Source: Hoylesella timonensis S9-PR14 (lineage in GTDB: Bacteria > Bacteroidota > Bacteroidia > Bacteroidales > Bacteroidaceae). Taken from it: a stretch of 64,000 nucleotides of DNA. Of the stretch, positions 7,812 to 18,358 are shown one piece after another (position 1 is the first letter of the stretch; every line of letters starts with the position of its first letter). The notes below the pieces were generated by a model that saw nothing but the letters and a program-made list of their open reading frames with translations, was not told the origin of the DNA and made no database searches. Both the position numbers and the translations under genes were made by a program. The stretch spans positions 1 to 64,000 of the forward strand of contig NZ_JRPQ01000160.1 in the NCBI RefSeq assembly GCF_000762405.1, written 5' to 3'.

Positions 7812-9134
7812 CTAAAATTGTACCTCTATAATCTTATCAATGCAATCCTTCGACAATGCTGTTGGCAAGGTAAGCACCACCCCTGTCTGACATCTTTCCA
7901 CCTTTACTGGCTGTTTGGTGTCATAGACAAAGGCTTTCTTGATGCGCTGTTTGCCAATGGGCAATAGCAAACTACGGTCGTGCAGATTTAGAATATGCAC
8001 AAAGAGACGATTGCCTTTCTGCGTGGTAACACCCCAATCGTGAGGCTTCACCATGCCCCCTCGAGTGCCATAAATCGTTTCTCCATACACTTTCATCCAC
8101 TGTCCCACCTTCTGCAAGCGTTCCAAAGCCACAGCAGGGAGTTCACCATCGGGCTGTGGGCCAATGTTCATCAACAGGTTGGCGTTCATGCCAGCCGCTT
8201 TGACGATGTAACGTATCAAGGTAGTGTCCGACTTATAGTCCTGGTCGGTAATCTTATATCCCCACATACCATTCATGGTCTCGCACGTTTCCAACGGCAA
8301 CCTACTGATGTCTTGTCCCGACAAACCAGCATTGTTCTCACCAGGTAAATCTCGTTCGAATATCTGAATGTCCTCGCCTTGAAAAGGAGTGGTGTGATGA
8401 TTGTTACCCACCAAGCACGCAGGTTGTAAGCGATGAATGAGCTGATATTGCCCTTCCAGTTGCCAATCGAAATCGGGTTGCTGGTCCCACCAACCGTCAA
8501 ACCATATCGCACCAATCTTTCCATAGTTGGTTAAGAGTTCGGTAAGTTGGTTGTTCATAAACGCATAATAGTGCTGCCAATTGCCTTGAGGGTTGGGACG
8601 CCCTGTTCCTCGTCCTGTTCTTCCCCACACTGCATCCTCTCTGTACCAGTCAATATGCGAATAATACAGATGCAGTCGGATGCCTTGTTTGTGACATTCG
8701 TCTGCCAACTCCTTCAAGATGTCGCGCTTGAAAGGGGTTGCATCTACGATATTATAGTCAGAATACCGAGTCTTGAACATAGAGAATCCCTCATGATGAC
8801 GGGTGGTAAAGCAAATATACTTCGCTCCCGACGCCTTGATTGCCGATACCCAAGCAGCTGCATTGAACCGAGAAGGATAAAAACCCCCTGCCAGTTTAGC
8901 ATACTCTTTGTAGTTCAAATTCTTGTTGGTCATGGTCCACTCGCCCGTTGCCAACATGCTATACAAGCCCCAATGCAGGAAAATACCAAACTTAGCATCT
9001 TGAAACGCTTGACGCGAAGCCATATTCTCTGCCGTTGGTTGATAATCATGAGCTTTCGTTGTCGTAGCTACCGATTGTGCAAAAGCTGACACTGACAAGC
9101 ACAAAGCCAATGCCAAGGAAAATAATTGATTCAT
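7812..9134 (-). CDS. Alpha-L-fucosidase, GH29, secreted
   Basis: A 440-residue protein with a signal peptide (MNQLFSLALALCLSVSAFAQ). GH29 landmarks are FGIFLHWGLYS near residue 50, YICFTTRHHEGFSMF near residue 105 and the nucleophile region IWFDGWWD (Asp213). The family removes alpha-linked fucose from glycans such as blood-group and mucin structures. It starts 19 nt after the mutS stop on the same strand, and no promoter or terminator is seen in that gap, so it is probably co-transcribed with mutS. It pairs functionally with the GH2 and GH20 enzymes in this window. Confidence 0.9.
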   Translation of the reverse strand: MNQLFSLALALCLSVSAFAQSVATTTKAHDYQPTAENMASRQAFQDAKFGIFLHWGLYSMLATGEWTMTNKNLNYKEYAKLAGGFYPSRFNAAAWVSAIKASGAKYICFTTRHHEGFSMFKTRYSDYNIVDATPFKRDILKELADECHKQGIRLHLYYSHIDWYREDAVWGRTGRGTGRPNPQGNWQHYYAFMNNQLTELLTNYGKIGAIWFDGWWDQQPDFDWQLEGQYQLIHRLQPACLVGNNHHTTPFQGEDIQIFERDLPGENNAGLSGQDISRLPLETCETMNGMWGYKITDQDYKSDTTLIRYIVKAAGMNANLLMNIGPQPDGELPAVALERLQKVGQWMKVYGETIYGTRGGMVKPHDWGVTTQKGNRLFVHILNLHDRSLLLPIGKQRIKKAFVYDTKQPVKVERCQTGVVLTLPTALSKDCIDKIIEVQF

Positions 9135-9153
9135 ATATTAGAATGTTATTTGG

Positions 9154-11817
9154 TTATTCTGCCCCAATGATTTTCTTGATTTCGTTGAGTTTGTTCAATG
9201 CCTCCATGGGCGTAAGGTTGTTGATGTCAAGGCCGAGTATCTCATCGCGCACCTGACACAGCACAGGGTCGTCCAGTTGAAAGAAGCTCAACTGCATGCC
9301 TTCCCTGTTCTCTTCCAAATGTTTCAGGTTGGGCTTGCCCACCGAACCCACCTGACTGTTATCCGACTCTAATTGTTTTAGAATTTCATTAGAGCGTTTG
9401 ACGATGCTTCGTGGCATGCCTGCAATCTCAGCCACATGAATACCAAAGCTGTGTTCTGAGCCGCCACGTTCCAACTTACGCATGAAAATCACCTTGCCAT
9501 CTGCCTCTTTCACACTCACATTGTAATTGTGAATCCTCGGGAAATGCTTCTCCATTTCGTTCAATTCATGGTAGTGTGTGGCAAAAAGCGTGCGCGCTCG
9601 TGCCCTCGGTTGCTCGTGCAAGTACTCCACAATCGCCCACGCAATGGAGATACCATCGTATGTAGACGTTCCTCTACCCAACTCATCGAAGAGCACCAAC
9701 GACCTGTTGGTCACGTTGTTTAGGATATTTGCCGCCTCTGTCATCTCCACCATGAAGGTCGATTCACCCAAGGAAATATTGTCAGAAGCCCCTACACGTG
9801 TGAAAATTTTATCCACTAAACCTATTTTAGCGCTCTCTGCAGGCACGAAACACCCTATCTGTGCCAATAGTACTATCAACGCCGTTTGGCGCAACAGCGC
9901 CGACTTTCCAGCCATATTGGGTCCTGTAATCATCATAACCTGCTGTTTCTCCGCATCTAAGTAGATGTCGTTAGGCACGTAAGTCTCACCTAAGGGCAGC
10001 TGCATCTCGATGACTGGGTGGCGACCTTGCTTGATGTCAAGGACATCGGTAGCGTCTATTTGCGGACGCACATACTGGTTTTCCTCCGCCACCTGCGCAA
10101 AGCCAAGCAGACAATCCAAATGGGCTATCAGGTTGGCATCAAGCTGTATCTGCGGAATGTACGGTTGCATATCGACAATGAGTTCACGAAACAGCTTGTC
10201 CTCTAACATCATGATGCGCTCGTCAGCCCCCAATATTTTCTCCTCATAAGCCTTCAGTTCCTCAGTAATGTAGCGTTCTGCCTGTGCCAATGTTTGCTTG
10301 CGAACCCAGCTCTCTGGCACTTTGTCCTTATACATGTTGCGCACCTCGAGGTAATACCCGAATACGTTGTTATATCCCACCTTCAGCGATGCGATGCCTG
10401 TCCGCTCTACCTCACGCTCCTGTATCTGTATCAGATAATCCTTACCGTTGCGCGATATTTGTCGCAGCTCGTCGAGTTCGGTATCATAACCATCGGCTAT
10501 CACCCCTCCCTTGTTCACCAACAAAGGCGGATCGGGTTGTATCTCGTGTTCAATGCGATCGCGAATGGTCTCGCAAAGTTGCAACTGTTCGCCAATTCTC
10601 CGCAAGCTCTCGTTCGATGCTTTCATGCAGGCAGCCTTCACGGGTTGCAAGGCTTGCAGCGCATTCTTCAATTGTACCACCTCTCGGGGCGACACTCTGC
10701 CCACAGCCACCTTTGAGATAATGCGTTCAAGGTCGCCTATGCGTTGAAATTGTTCACCCACCAACTGTCGGAAATCGGGGGCTTTGAAGAAATAATCCAC
10801 CACATCCAAGCGTTGTTGAATGGGCGTTACGTCCTTCAGGGGAAACACCATCCAGCGGCGAAGCATACGTCCTCCCATGGGTGTGATGGTCTTGTCGATG
10901 ATATTCAGCAACGACCGTCCCCCCTCTTGCATGGTGTCAATCAGCTCGAGTGAATGAATGGTAAACTTGTCCAACCGCACGTAGCGTTCTTCTTCGATAC
11001 GAGCAAGCGACGTGATGTGCCCGATATTGGTATGTTGGGTAATCTCCAAATACTGCAAAATGGCGCCCGAAGCCACGATACCGCTTTTCATGTGCTCTAC
11101 ACCAAAGCCTTTCAGCGACTTGGTGCCAAAATGCTTGAGCAGTCGTTGGCGTGCGCTCTGTTCGGTAAACACCCAGTCTTCCAATTCAAAGACACAGTAT
11201 TTGGTGCCAAAATGGGTATCAAAATTGCGCTTGTCATTGCGGTCGTACAGCACTTCTTTGGGCGCAAAGCTGCCCAATAATTTCTCTACATAGTCATAAG
11301 TACCCTCACCTGTGAGAAATTCGCCTGTTGAAATGTCCAAAAAACTCACGCCACAAGCCGCCTTGCCAAAATGTACCGCTGCCAAGAAGTTATTTTCCTT
11401 GTAGTTCAACACATTATCCCCCATCGCCACACCCGGCGTCACTAACTCGGTAATGCCACGCTTCACCATCTTGTCAGTGGCGGAAAGTCCCTTCTTACCT
11501 TTCAGTTCCTCTCGCTTTTTCTTCGGGTCTTCTAATTGGTCGCAAATAGCCACGCGCTTGCCAGCCCTTATCAGTTTGGGCAGATAGGTATCAAGGGCAT
11601 GGTGCGGAAAACCAGCCATCGCTGTTTCGCCACTATTGCCACCATTGTTTCTCTTCGTGAGCGTGATGCCCAAGATGCGCGAACCCTCAATGGCATCATC
11701 GCCATACGTTTCGTAAAAGTCGCCACACCGAAAGAGCAACAGCGCATCGGGGTGCTGCCGCTTCATGCTGAAAAACTGTTTCATCATTGGTGTAAGACCT
11801 TTATCTTTCTGTGCCAT
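9154..11817 (-). CDS. mutS: DNA mismatch repair protein MutS
   Basis: An 887-residue protein of standard MutS length. The N-terminal mismatch-binding domain begins [28 protein letters not shown] (phenylalanine and glutamate of the F-x-E motif as FYE). The ATPase domain has Walker A as [14 protein letters not shown] near residue 627, followed by [12 protein letters not shown] (Walker B) and FATHYHEL. MutS recognises mismatches and recruits MutL. The Bacteroidota promoter upstream (11842-11872) is close to consensus. Confidence 0.97.
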   Translation of the reverse strand: MAQKDKGLTPMMKQFFSMKRQHPDALLLFRCGDFYETYGDDAIEGSRILGITLTKRNNGGNSGETAMAGFPHHALDTYLPKLIRAGKRVAICDQLEDPKKKREELKGKKGLSATDKMVKRGITELVTPGVAMGDNVLNYKENNFLAAVHFGKAACGVSFLDISTGEFLTGEGTYDYVEKLLGSFAPKEVLYDRNDKRNFDTHFGTKYCVFELEDWVFTEQSARQRLLKHFGTKSLKGFGVEHMKSGIVASGAILQYLEITQHTNIGHITSLARIEEERYVRLDKFTIHSLELIDTMQEGGRSLLNIIDKTITPMGGRMLRRWMVFPLKDVTPIQQRLDVVDYFFKAPDFRQLVGEQFQRIGDLERIISKVAVGRVSPREVVQLKNALQALQPVKAACMKASNESLRRIGEQLQLCETIRDRIEHEIQPDPPLLVNKGGVIADGYDTELDELRQISRNGKDYLIQIQEREVERTGIASLKVGYNNVFGYYLEVRNMYKDKVPESWVRKQTLAQAERYITEELKAYEEKILGADERIMMLEDKLFRELIVDMQPYIPQIQLDANLIAHLDCLLGFAQVAEENQYVRPQIDATDVLDIKQGRHPVIEMQLPLGETYVPNDIYLDAEKQQVMMITGPNMAGKSALLRQTALIVLLAQIGCFVPAESAKIGLVDKIFTRVGASDNISLGESTFMVEMTEAANILNNVTNRSLVLFDELGRGTSTYDGISIAWAIVEYLHEQPRARARTLFATHYHELNEMEKHFPRIHNYNVSVKEADGKVIFMRKLERGGSEHSFGIHVAEIAGMPRSIVKRSNEILKQLESDNSQVGSVGKPNLKHLEENREGMQLSFFQLDDPVLCQVRDEILGLDINNLTPMEALNKLNEIKKIIGAE

Positions 11818-11841
11818 AGGGGAATATTTCTATTGAATTTA

Positions 11842-11872
11842 CAAAGTTATCAAAAAACGATTGGTAGGCAAA
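11842..11872 (-). promoter_or_regulatory. Promoter of mutS
   Basis: On the minus strand TTTG (11872-11869), a 19-nt spacer and TAACTTTG (11849-11842) match the Bacteroidota sigma-ABfr consensus. The -7 box ends 24 nt before the mutS ATG. Confidence 0.8.
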
Positions 11873-12008
11873 ATAATTGAGTCATTTTTAGTAAGCAATA
11901 AGTTATTCATCGCAGCACTTTCATTTTAGAATCGTATTTTTACAACGAAAAAACACCAATAAAACAACATTTGTAAACCTATTGATATGCTACATTGAAG
12001 GAAAATTA

Positions 12009-12399
12009 ATGCTGAATTATCTTTACAAAGTGCCTCTCAAAACTCGCGTGAAAACATCCAATGGCAAAGTTGGTCGCAAATACGCGAGTTATGAGCGAGT
12101 TTCATAACCTGTTGTTATATAAGACATTACGCTTATACCATCTCTTTTCTTTCCTATTTTTACCACTTTTTGTCGGCTGAAGCATTGAGATAGCACCATT
12201 ATTTACATGCTTTAATGCTGCTACTGTATGTGAATAACACACTTAAAGAGTGTTTCCAAGGGCGCTATTTCCATGTTCCAACTTGAAAAGACGTTTATTT
12301 TTCTCAAATCAGCCCATTTTTGCATCCCGTTTACCTATTAAAATTTTCTATTTTGAAGATTTTAGATGGTCGATTTTTGGTAAATTTATAGGACAAAAG
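12009..12399 (+). repeat. 390-bp non-coding dispersed repeat, copy B
   Basis: The same element and orientation as 2410-2800 and the same length of 391 bp. By eye most positions agree, with scattered substitutions and small balanced indels. It begins ATGCTGAATT and ends AGGACAAAAG. It sits in the gap between the mutS promoter and tRNA-Leu. Confidence 0.85.
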
Positions 12400-12629
12400 C
12401 TCTTGTTTCCTCAGCCAAAAATAACAAACTGTAAACAACACAAATTTTTCATTGAAGGAGTAATTATTATTGAAACAAAAGAAAAAAGATTGTTTTTCAC
12501 CACCAACCACTTTTCTTAAATGAAAGAAACATAAGTATTGATGACCAAGTCTACATCCCGAAACTTTAGTAATAAAATGCAGGAGATATTGTCGTTTGTT
12601 TATACCCTGTTTATACCCAGTAAAATAAT
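12400..12629. other. AT-rich intergenic sequence without a recognised gene
   Basis: No gene is supported between the 390-bp repeat and the tRNA terminator. Two near-identical words TTTATACCC stand 12 nt apart at about 12600-12617. They could be the relic of an integration site beside a tRNA, but no integrase or second attachment site is visible. Confidence 0.4.
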
Positions 12630-12661
12630 AACGGCTGACAACTCATAGAGTATCAGCCGTT
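12630..12661 (-). terminator. Terminator of tRNA-Leu
   Basis: A 9-bp stem (AACGGCTGA at 12630-12638 with TCAGCCGTT at 12653-12661) is followed on the minus strand by ATTATTTT. It starts 5 nt after the end of the tRNA. Confidence 0.8.
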
Positions 12662-12666
12662 ATTTG

Positions 12667-12748
12667 TACCCAGACCCGGGCTCGAACCGGGATGGGTTGC
12701 CCCACTGGTGTTTGAGACCAGCGCGTCTACCAATTCCGCCATCTGGGC
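12667..12748 (-). tRNA. tRNA-Leu (anticodon CAA)
   Basis: The minus strand folds as a class II tRNA: acceptor GCCCAGA with TCTGGGT, anticodon stem CTGGT/ACCAG with loop CTCAAAC (anticodon CAA, reading UUG), a long variable arm (TGGG-CAAC-CCA) and the T arm with GGTTCGAGCC. No CCA is encoded. leuS, which charges this tRNA, lies 1.2 kb away on the other strand. Confidence 0.95.
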
Positions 12749-12761
12749 TTAAATGCGGGTG

Positions 12762-12793
12762 CAAAGATAAAAGGTTTTTTCGAATGCAGCAAA
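12762..12793 (-). promoter_or_regulatory. Promoter of tRNA-Leu
   Basis: On the minus strand TTTG (12793-12790), a 20-nt spacer and TATCTTTG (12769-12762) match the Bacteroidota consensus. The -7 box lies 13 nt before the mature tRNA. Confidence 0.85.
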
Positions 12794-13015
12794 CATTTTT
12801 AATAAAAGTTTGCTATAAATGTTTTTTATCGTTGCTGAACTTGTTGCTGTAGAAGGGATTTTTCTTAATGATTAGCTAACCAACGAATCGTAGAAATAAG
12901 GGTAATAACGCTGAATTTTATTGACACACCACGGCTTAGAATTCGCTTATTAACTTTATTTGCTGGTATTTTTTTCATGAGAAGAAGACAAATACCATCT
13001 GTATAGCGTTCTTAA

Positions 13016-13783
13016 TTATCGGTAAAAGGTAATCCAATTGGTACCGTAATCTTGCTTTTTTGGATGTATGTACTGCACAATTCCTTGATTGTTACGATAC
13101 CAAGAGTAATTCCAACCCTCACCCATATCTAAGTATAAGGCTTGTGTAACACCGTATCTACCTAAAAATTTGATGAAATCGATGAGCAACAAAGGCTGCC
13201 GCGAGTCTATTATACACAGTTTTCTCTTGCGCTCGCACAAAGCCCGACAAATATTCTTTCCCACAACATTGGCAGGCATACGTAGTCCGTTATTGATTAA
13301 CATCATTTGTCCAAAACCCATACCACTTTCATCAGCTGCCTGTGCCACTTCGACTGCGTAATCCTGATAAACAAACTTCCATTGGCGATGTGCATACACA
13401 AAAGCACCTGTGTTTGCCTTACAAGGGTAGCCTTTATGGTAAACTCCTCCGCTGATATGGTTTCCAGCTATATTTTCATGGCTGAATTCCTTTTTAACTT
13501 GACCCGTAAACGCTGCCGCACACACCATGATAACTGATGTATCCGTTGGCTGTGGCATCGTTCCACACACCAAATCTATGCGCTTGAAATGTGGATAATA
13601 GATTTGTAACTGCTCGGTTGAATCCAAAGTAATATGATGATAAATCTGAGTTGTGTCTACCATCGCATCGTTACTGGAAAGAGACGAACTCATAGGATGG
13701 AGCTGCTTTTGCTCGTTACAACTACAAATAATTAAAGCCGTAACGAGACCTATACATCCTATCTTGCATTGATAACTCATCAT
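13016..13783 (-). CDS. Predicted lipoprotein, possible phosphodiester glycosidase-like domain
   Basis: About 255 residues. A lipoprotein signal (IGCIGLVTALIICSC, lipobox cysteine near residue 24) points to membrane attachment. I chose the start at 13783 (13780 is equally possible) because a -7-like box TACCTTTG sits at 13795-13788, inside the longer reading frame that begins at 13816. Conserved-looking pieces are [28 protein letters not shown] and ALYLDMGEGWNYSWYRN. Their order recalls the NAGPA/phosphodiester glycosidase fold (NGG..., then a late D-G-G-type motif), but the match is loose and the function is unproven. It faces away from leuS. Confidence 0.6.
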   Translation of the reverse strand: MMSYQCKIGCIGLVTALIICSCNEQKQLHPMSSSLSSNDAMVDTTQIYHHITLDSTEQLQIYYPHFKRIDLVCGTMPQPTDTSVIMVCAAAFTGQVKKEFSHENIAGNHISGGVYHKGYPCKANTGAFVYAHRQWKFVYQDYAVEVAQAADESGMGFGQMMLINNGLRMPANVVGKNICRALCERKRKLCIIDSRQPLLLIDFIKFLGRYGVTQALYLDMGEGWNYSWYRNNQGIVQYIHPKKQDYGTNWITFYR

Positions 13784-13787
13784 TCTG

Positions 13788-13795
13788 CAAAGGTA
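13788..13795 (-). promoter_or_regulatory. -7 box of the 13016-13783 lipoprotein gene
   Basis: TACCTTTG on the minus strand ends only 4 nt before the first of two adjacent ATG codons. Transcription would start at or inside the start codon, giving a leaderless or nearly leaderless mRNA. No good -33 box is seen. Confidence 0.5.
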
Positions 13796-13877
13796 GTATT
13801 TTTTAACATGAACCATAACTAACCTGTGAGTTTTCTATAAAATTCACTTTTTATTCATTTTATATTTCTTTTTTTAG

Positions 13878-13885
13878 TAATTTTG
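13878..13885 (+). promoter_or_regulatory. -7 box upstream of leuS
   Basis: TAATTTTG matches TAnnTTTG and lies about 51 nt before the leuS ATG. No clear -33 TTTG is present at the usual distance. Confidence 0.5.
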
Positions 13886-13936
13886 CTACCTAAATAGCAT
13901 TTGATCATTATTTCAAGTAGAAAATAAAGATATCCT

Positions 13937-16786
13937 ATGGAATACAATTTCAGAGACATTGAAAAGAGATGGCAACAAGAATGGGTGAAAAACAAAACTT
14001 ATCATGTTGTAGAAGACAAGCAAAAACAAAAGTTTTACGTACTTAACATGTTCCCTTATCCCTCTGGTGCAGGGCTACACGTGGGTCATCCCTTGGGCTA
14101 TATTGCCAGTGATATTTATGCTCGATATAAACGTCAACAAGGATTTAATGTGCTGAACCCCATGGGATACGATGCCTATGGACTGCCTGCCGAACAATAT
14201 GCTATACAAACTGGTCAGCATCCAGCTATCACCACCGAGCAAAATATCAAGCGATATCGGGAACAATTGGACAAAATAGGATTTTCGTTCGATTGGGACA
14301 GAGAGATTAGAACTTGCGACCCCAAGTATTATCATTGGACACAATGGGCATTCATAAAGATGTTCCAGTCGTATTATGACAATGACTTACAGAAAGCGCA
14401 GCCCATTACAAAACTGATACAGCACTTTGAAACAAAGGGTACTGACGGTTTGAATGTGGCACAAAGTGAAGACTTGTCCTTTACAGCCCATGAATGGAAA
14501 ACCATGAACGAGCAAGAACAGCAAACCATATTGATGAATTATCGCATTGCGTATCTTGGAGAAACCATGGTTAACTGGTGTGCTGGATTAGGAACAGTAC
14601 TGGCAAACGATGAAGTTGTTGATGGGGTGAGCGAACGTGGAGGTTACCCTGTGGTACAAAAGAAAATGCGCCAGTGGTGTTTGCGCGTGTCAGCGTACGC
14701 ACAACGTTTGCTCGACGGACTGGACAACGTACAATGGACGGAATCCTTGAAAGAGACGCAACGCAACTGGATTGGTAGATCGGAAGGTGCAGAAGTACGA
14801 TTCAAGGTTGCTGACAGCGACATTGAGCTCACCATTTTCACCACTCGTGCCGACACAATGTTTGGTGTCACCTTCATGGTATTGGCTCCCGAAAGTGACT
14901 ATGTTTCACAAGTTACGACTTCATCACAAGCGCAAGAAGTGCAAGCCTATGTAGATGCCACCAAGAAGCGCACCGAACGAGAGCGTATCTCCGACCACCG
15001 AGTATCGGGTGTGTTTACAGGTAGCTATGCTGTGAATCCACTCACGGGCGATAATATTCCTATTTATGTGAGCGACTATGTATTGGCAGGCTACGGAACA
15101 GGTGCTATCATGGCTGTTCCAGCGCACGACAGCCGCGATTATGCTTTTGCAAAACACTTTGATTTACCTATCATTCCACTGATTGAGGGAGCTGATGTGA
15201 GCGAAGAAAGTTATGATGCAAAGGAGGGAACGGTAATCAATAGTCCAATAAAAGGAAAACAAACCACCTTCAGTCTCAATGGCATGCAGGTAAAAGAGGC
15301 GATTGCTGCCACCAAAGAATACATCACCAAACAGGGCTTAGGGCATGTAAAGGTGAACTATCGCTTGCGTGACGCCATTTTCTCTCGCCAGCGTTATTGG
15401 GGCGAACCATTCCCTGTATATTATAAAGGTGGTATGCCTTACATGATTCCCGAAAACTGTTTGCCTCTCGAATTGCCCGAGATAGATAAATACGAACCTA
15501 CAAAAACAGGTGAGCCCCCATTGGGACGTGCCACAAAATGGGCATGGGATATTGAAAAGAATGTAGTTGTTGACAAGTCTCAGGTAAATAACACTACTGT
15601 CTTTCCACTCGAACTGAACACGATGCCTGGTTTTGCTGGCAGCTCAGCTTACTATCTCCGATATATGGATCCACATAACGAAGAGGCATTGGTAGCTAAG
15701 GATGTAGCAGCTTACTGGCAGAATGTAGATTTATATGTGGGTGGAACAGAACATGCAACGGGGCATTTAATCTACTCAAGGTTTTGGAACAAGTTTTTAC
15801 ATGACTATGGTTATTCTTGCAAAGAAGAACCCTTTGAGAAGTTAGTAAATCAGGGTATGATACAAGGACGTAGCAACTTTGTGTATCGTATCAATAATGA
15901 TGACCATTCGGCTGCACCAGTATTTGTCTCATTAGGATTGAAAAATCAATACCAAACCACGCCCATCCATGTGGATGTAAATATAGTACATGGCGATGTG
16001 TTAGATATAGAAGCTTTCAAAGCGTGGCGACCAGAATACAGAAATGCAGAATTTATCTTAGAAAATGATAAATATATTTGTGGTTGGGCGATAGAGAAGA
16101 TGTCGAAATCGATGTACAACGTTGTCAATCCTGATATGATTGTAGAACAGTATGGTGCAGACACGTTACGACTGTATGAAATGTTCTTAGGTCCTGTTGA
16201 GGCAAGCAAACCATGGGATACGAATGGTATAGACGGTTGTCACCGATTCTTGAAAAAGCTATGGGGATTAGTTTACGAAAATAGAACCGATAAGTTCTTG
16301 CCCAACGATGACGCTCCAACCCCTGAACAACTTAAATCTGTGCACAAATTGATCAAGAAAGTAACGGGCGACATTGAACACTTTTCGTATAATACAGCCA
16401 TTTCTGCATTCATGATTTGTGTAAATGAGTTAACACAAAGCAAATGCACAAACAAAGAATTACTTAAAGACGTCATCAAGCTATTGGCACCCTTCGCCCC
16501 ACACATTAGTGAAGAACTGTGGCATGCACTTGGAGAAACTACCACTGTTTGCGATGCACAATGGCCAGAATGCAACGAAGAATACCTCAAAGAAAATGAT
16601 ATTCAGATGACAGTTTCGTTCAATGGAAAGGCTCGTTTCCAAAAGGTTTTCTCGATAGATGATAGTAAAGAGGAAATTGAAAAGAAGGTACTTGCCGATG
16701 AACGCACACAAAAATACATCGCAGACAAAACAATTATCAAGACGATCATCGTTCCAAAAAAAATCATTAATATCGTACTAAAATGA
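13937..16786 (+). CDS. leuS: Leucyl-tRNA synthetase
   Basis: A 949-residue class I aminoacyl-tRNA synthetase. The HIGH motif is in [14 protein letters not shown] (near residue 49), the editing domain includes [13 protein letters not shown], and the KMSKS motif is in [14 protein letters not shown]. It joins leucine to tRNA-Leu and hydrolyses mischarged products. Its stop codon overlaps the start of the next gene as ATGA, so it is translationally coupled to yitT. It is the first gene of a packed plus-strand cluster that runs to 21630. Confidence 0.97.
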   Translation: MEYNFRDIEKRWQQEWVKNKTYHVVEDKQKQKFYVLNMFPYPSGAGLHVGHPLGYIASDIYARYKRQQGFNVLNPMGYDAYGLPAEQYAIQTGQHPAITTEQNIKRYREQLDKIGFSFDWDREIRTCDPKYYHWTQWAFIKMFQSYYDNDLQKAQPITKLIQHFETKGTDGLNVAQSEDLSFTAHEWKTMNEQEQQTILMNYRIAYLGETMVNWCAGLGTVLANDEVVDGVSERGGYPVVQKKMRQWCLRVSAYAQRLLDGLDNVQWTESLKETQRNWIGRSEGAEVRFKVADSDIELTIFTTRADTMFGVTFMVLAPESDYVSQVTTSSQAQEVQAYVDATKKRTERERISDHRVSGVFTGSYAVNPLTGDNIPIYVSDYVLAGYGTGAIMAVPAHDSRDYAFAKHFDLPIIPLIEGADVSEESYDAKEGTVINSPIKGKQTTFSLNGMQVKEAIAATKEYITKQGLGHVKVNYRLRDAIFSRQRYWGEPFPVYYKGGMPYMIPENCLPLELPEIDKYEPTKTGEPPLGRATKWAWDIEKNVVVDKSQVNNTTVFPLELNTMPGFAGSSAYYLRYMDPHNEEALVAKDVAAYWQNVDLYVGGTEHATGHLIYSRFWNKFLHDYGYSCKEEPFEKLVNQGMIQGRSNFVYRINNDDHSAAPVFVSLGLKNQYQTTPIHVDVNIVHGDVLDIEAFKAWRPEYRNAEFILENDKYICGWAIEKMSKSMYNVVNPDMIVEQYGADTLRLYEMFLGPVEASKPWDTNGIDGCHRFLKKLWGLVYENRTDKFLPNDDAPTPEQLKSVHKLIKKVTGDIEHFSYNTAISAFMICVNELTQSKCTNKELLKDVIKLLAPFAPHISEELWHALGETTTVCDAQWPECNEEYLKENDIQMTVSFNGKARFQKVFSIDDSKEEIEKKVLADERTQKYIADKTIIKTIIVPKKIINIVLK

Positions 16787-17760
16787 TTAAGAATAAAGAA
16801 TATGTCATGAATGAAGTGAAAGACTATGTCTTCATTACATTGGGTCTTTTACTTTACACTACCGCATTTACCATTTTCTTGTTGCCATACCAGATTGTAA
16901 CGGGTGGTGTTACTGGTATGTCAGCCATTGTGTATTATGCCACGGGCTTTAAGTTGGAAAACACTTATATGATTATCAACTTTACGTTGTTAATCGTTGC
17001 GCTCAAGATTTTGGGCTTCCGATTTATGATGAAGACAATCTACGCTATCATTGCCCTTTATTTCATGTTAATGTTTGCACAAAGTCTAATGCCTTTGGAT
17101 GCTAACGGAAACTTTATCAAGGTATTGGGCGAGGGACAAGACTTCATGTCAATGGTCATTGGATGCTGTATCACTGGTTCATCACTGGCTGTGGTGTTTC
17201 TCAACAACGGTAGTACAGGAGGCTCGGATATCATTGCTGCTTGTGTCAACAAATACAAAGATATGTCCTTAGGACAGGTATTGATATTAGTAGATATCTT
17301 TATAGTCAGCAGCTGTTTCTTCTTCCCACAGTTTGGTGAAATGGCTGAACGCGCTCACAAAGTAGTATTTGGTTACTGCACCATTATCATCGAATGCTTC
17401 ATGCTCGACTTTGTGTTTGCCCGTCAACGACAATCCGTTCAATTTATGATTTACTCGAGAAAACACGAAGAAATAGCAGAAATTCTATCTCAGGAAACCG
17501 ACCATGGACTGACTATTCTTGACGGTCACGGATGGTACACAGGACAAGAAATCAAAGTAATCTGTTTGTTGGCTCGTAAAAATGAGAGTCAACTCATCTT
17601 CCGACTCATCAAAATGACCGACCCAAACGCTTTTGTCAGTCAGAGTTCTGTCATCGGAGTATACGGCGAGGGATTTGATCAAATCAAGGTAAAAGTAAAG
17701 AAAAAACATGAAGATCGTATTCGCAACAAACAACAAGAACAAACTTCAGGAAATTCGTAG
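16783..17760 (+). CDS. YitT family membrane protein (DUF161 + DUF2179)
   Basis: A 325-residue protein with about five or six N-terminal hydrophobic segments ([21 protein letters not shown] to about residue 215). The family motifs [11 protein letters not shown] and [18 protein letters not shown] are present. The soluble C-terminal DUF2179 domain contains [23 protein letters not shown]. The biochemical role of the family is not established. It overlaps the leuS stop by 4 nt and the rdgB start by 53 nt, and its basic tail ([15 protein letters not shown]) is encoded inside that overlap. Confidence 0.88.
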   Translation: MIKNKEYVMNEVKDYVFITLGLLLYTTAFTIFLLPYQIVTGGVTGMSAIVYYATGFKLENTYMIINFTLLIVALKILGFRFMMKTIYAIIALYFMLMFAQSLMPLDANGNFIKVLGEGQDFMSMVIGCCITGSSLAVVFLNNGSTGGSDIIAACVNKYKDMSLGQVLILVDIFIVSSCFFFPQFGEMAERAHKVVFGYCTIIIECFMLDFVFARQRQSVQFMIYSRKHEEIAEILSQETDHGLTILDGHGWYTGQEIKVICLLARKNESQLIFRLIKMTDPNAFVSQSSVIGVYGEGFDQIKVKVKKKHEDRIRNKQQEQTSGNS

Positions 17761-18346
17761 CATACTGGGAGAACGATTTGAAATAGTGTCTCTGCAAGAT
17801 ATAGGTTGTCATGAGGATATTCCAGAGACAGGAGAAACCTTGCAAGAAAATGCTCTTCTAAAAGCCAAATATGTGGCAGAGCATTATGGTTTAGACTGCT
17901 TTGCTGATGATACGGGGCTCGAAGTGGAGGCTCTTCATGGTGCACCTGGTGTTCACAGTGCACGTTATGCAGAAGGAACCGACCACAATAGCGAAGCAAA
18001 TATGCAGAAACTATTGCACGAATTACAGGATAAAGAAAACAGAAAGGCTCGTTTTCGTACTGTCATTGCCTTGCTGCAACATCCCAAAAATCAACTAAAA
18101 GAAAACGTTGAAAATGCTTTTGCAGCTCCTGAAATACATTATTTTGAAGGACATATAGATGGTATCATTGCAAAAGAAAAACGTGGCAACGCTGGTTTTG
18201 GATATGACCCACTATTCATCCCCAATGGTTATCAGCAAAGTTTTGCTGAACTTGGTGAAACCATAAAGAACCATATCTCGCACCGTGCACAGGCTGTAGA
18301 AAAGTTAGCAGAATATCTTCATAGCAAGATTAATGAAACTCCATAA
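17708..18346 (+). CDS. rdgB: Non-canonical purine NTP pyrophosphatase (RdgB/HAM1)
   Basis: A 212-residue HAM1-family enzyme with [12 protein letters not shown] at residues 5-16, [12 protein letters not shown] near residue 65, [13 protein letters not shown] and [11 protein letters not shown]. It hydrolyses dITP, XTP and ITP, keeping deaminated purines out of DNA and RNA. The start is fixed by the family opening MKIVFATNN, so the 53-nt overlap with yitT is real rather than an annotation choice. Confidence 0.95.
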   Translation: MKIVFATNNKNKLQEIRSILGERFEIVSLQDIGCHEDIPETGETLQENALLKAKYVAEHYGLDCFADDTGLEVEALHGAPGVHSARYAEGTDHNSEANMQKLLHELQDKENRKARFRTVIALLQHPKNQLKENVENAFAAPEIHYFEGHIDGIIAKEKRGNAGFGYDPLFIPNGYQQSFAELGETIKNHISHRAQAVEKLAEYLHSKINETP

Positions 18347-18358
18347 CCCAATTGCAGC

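Noticed and set aside
12250-12519. 89-codon frame inside and after the 390-bp repeat copy B
   Set aside because: The frame is not preserved in the other two copies.
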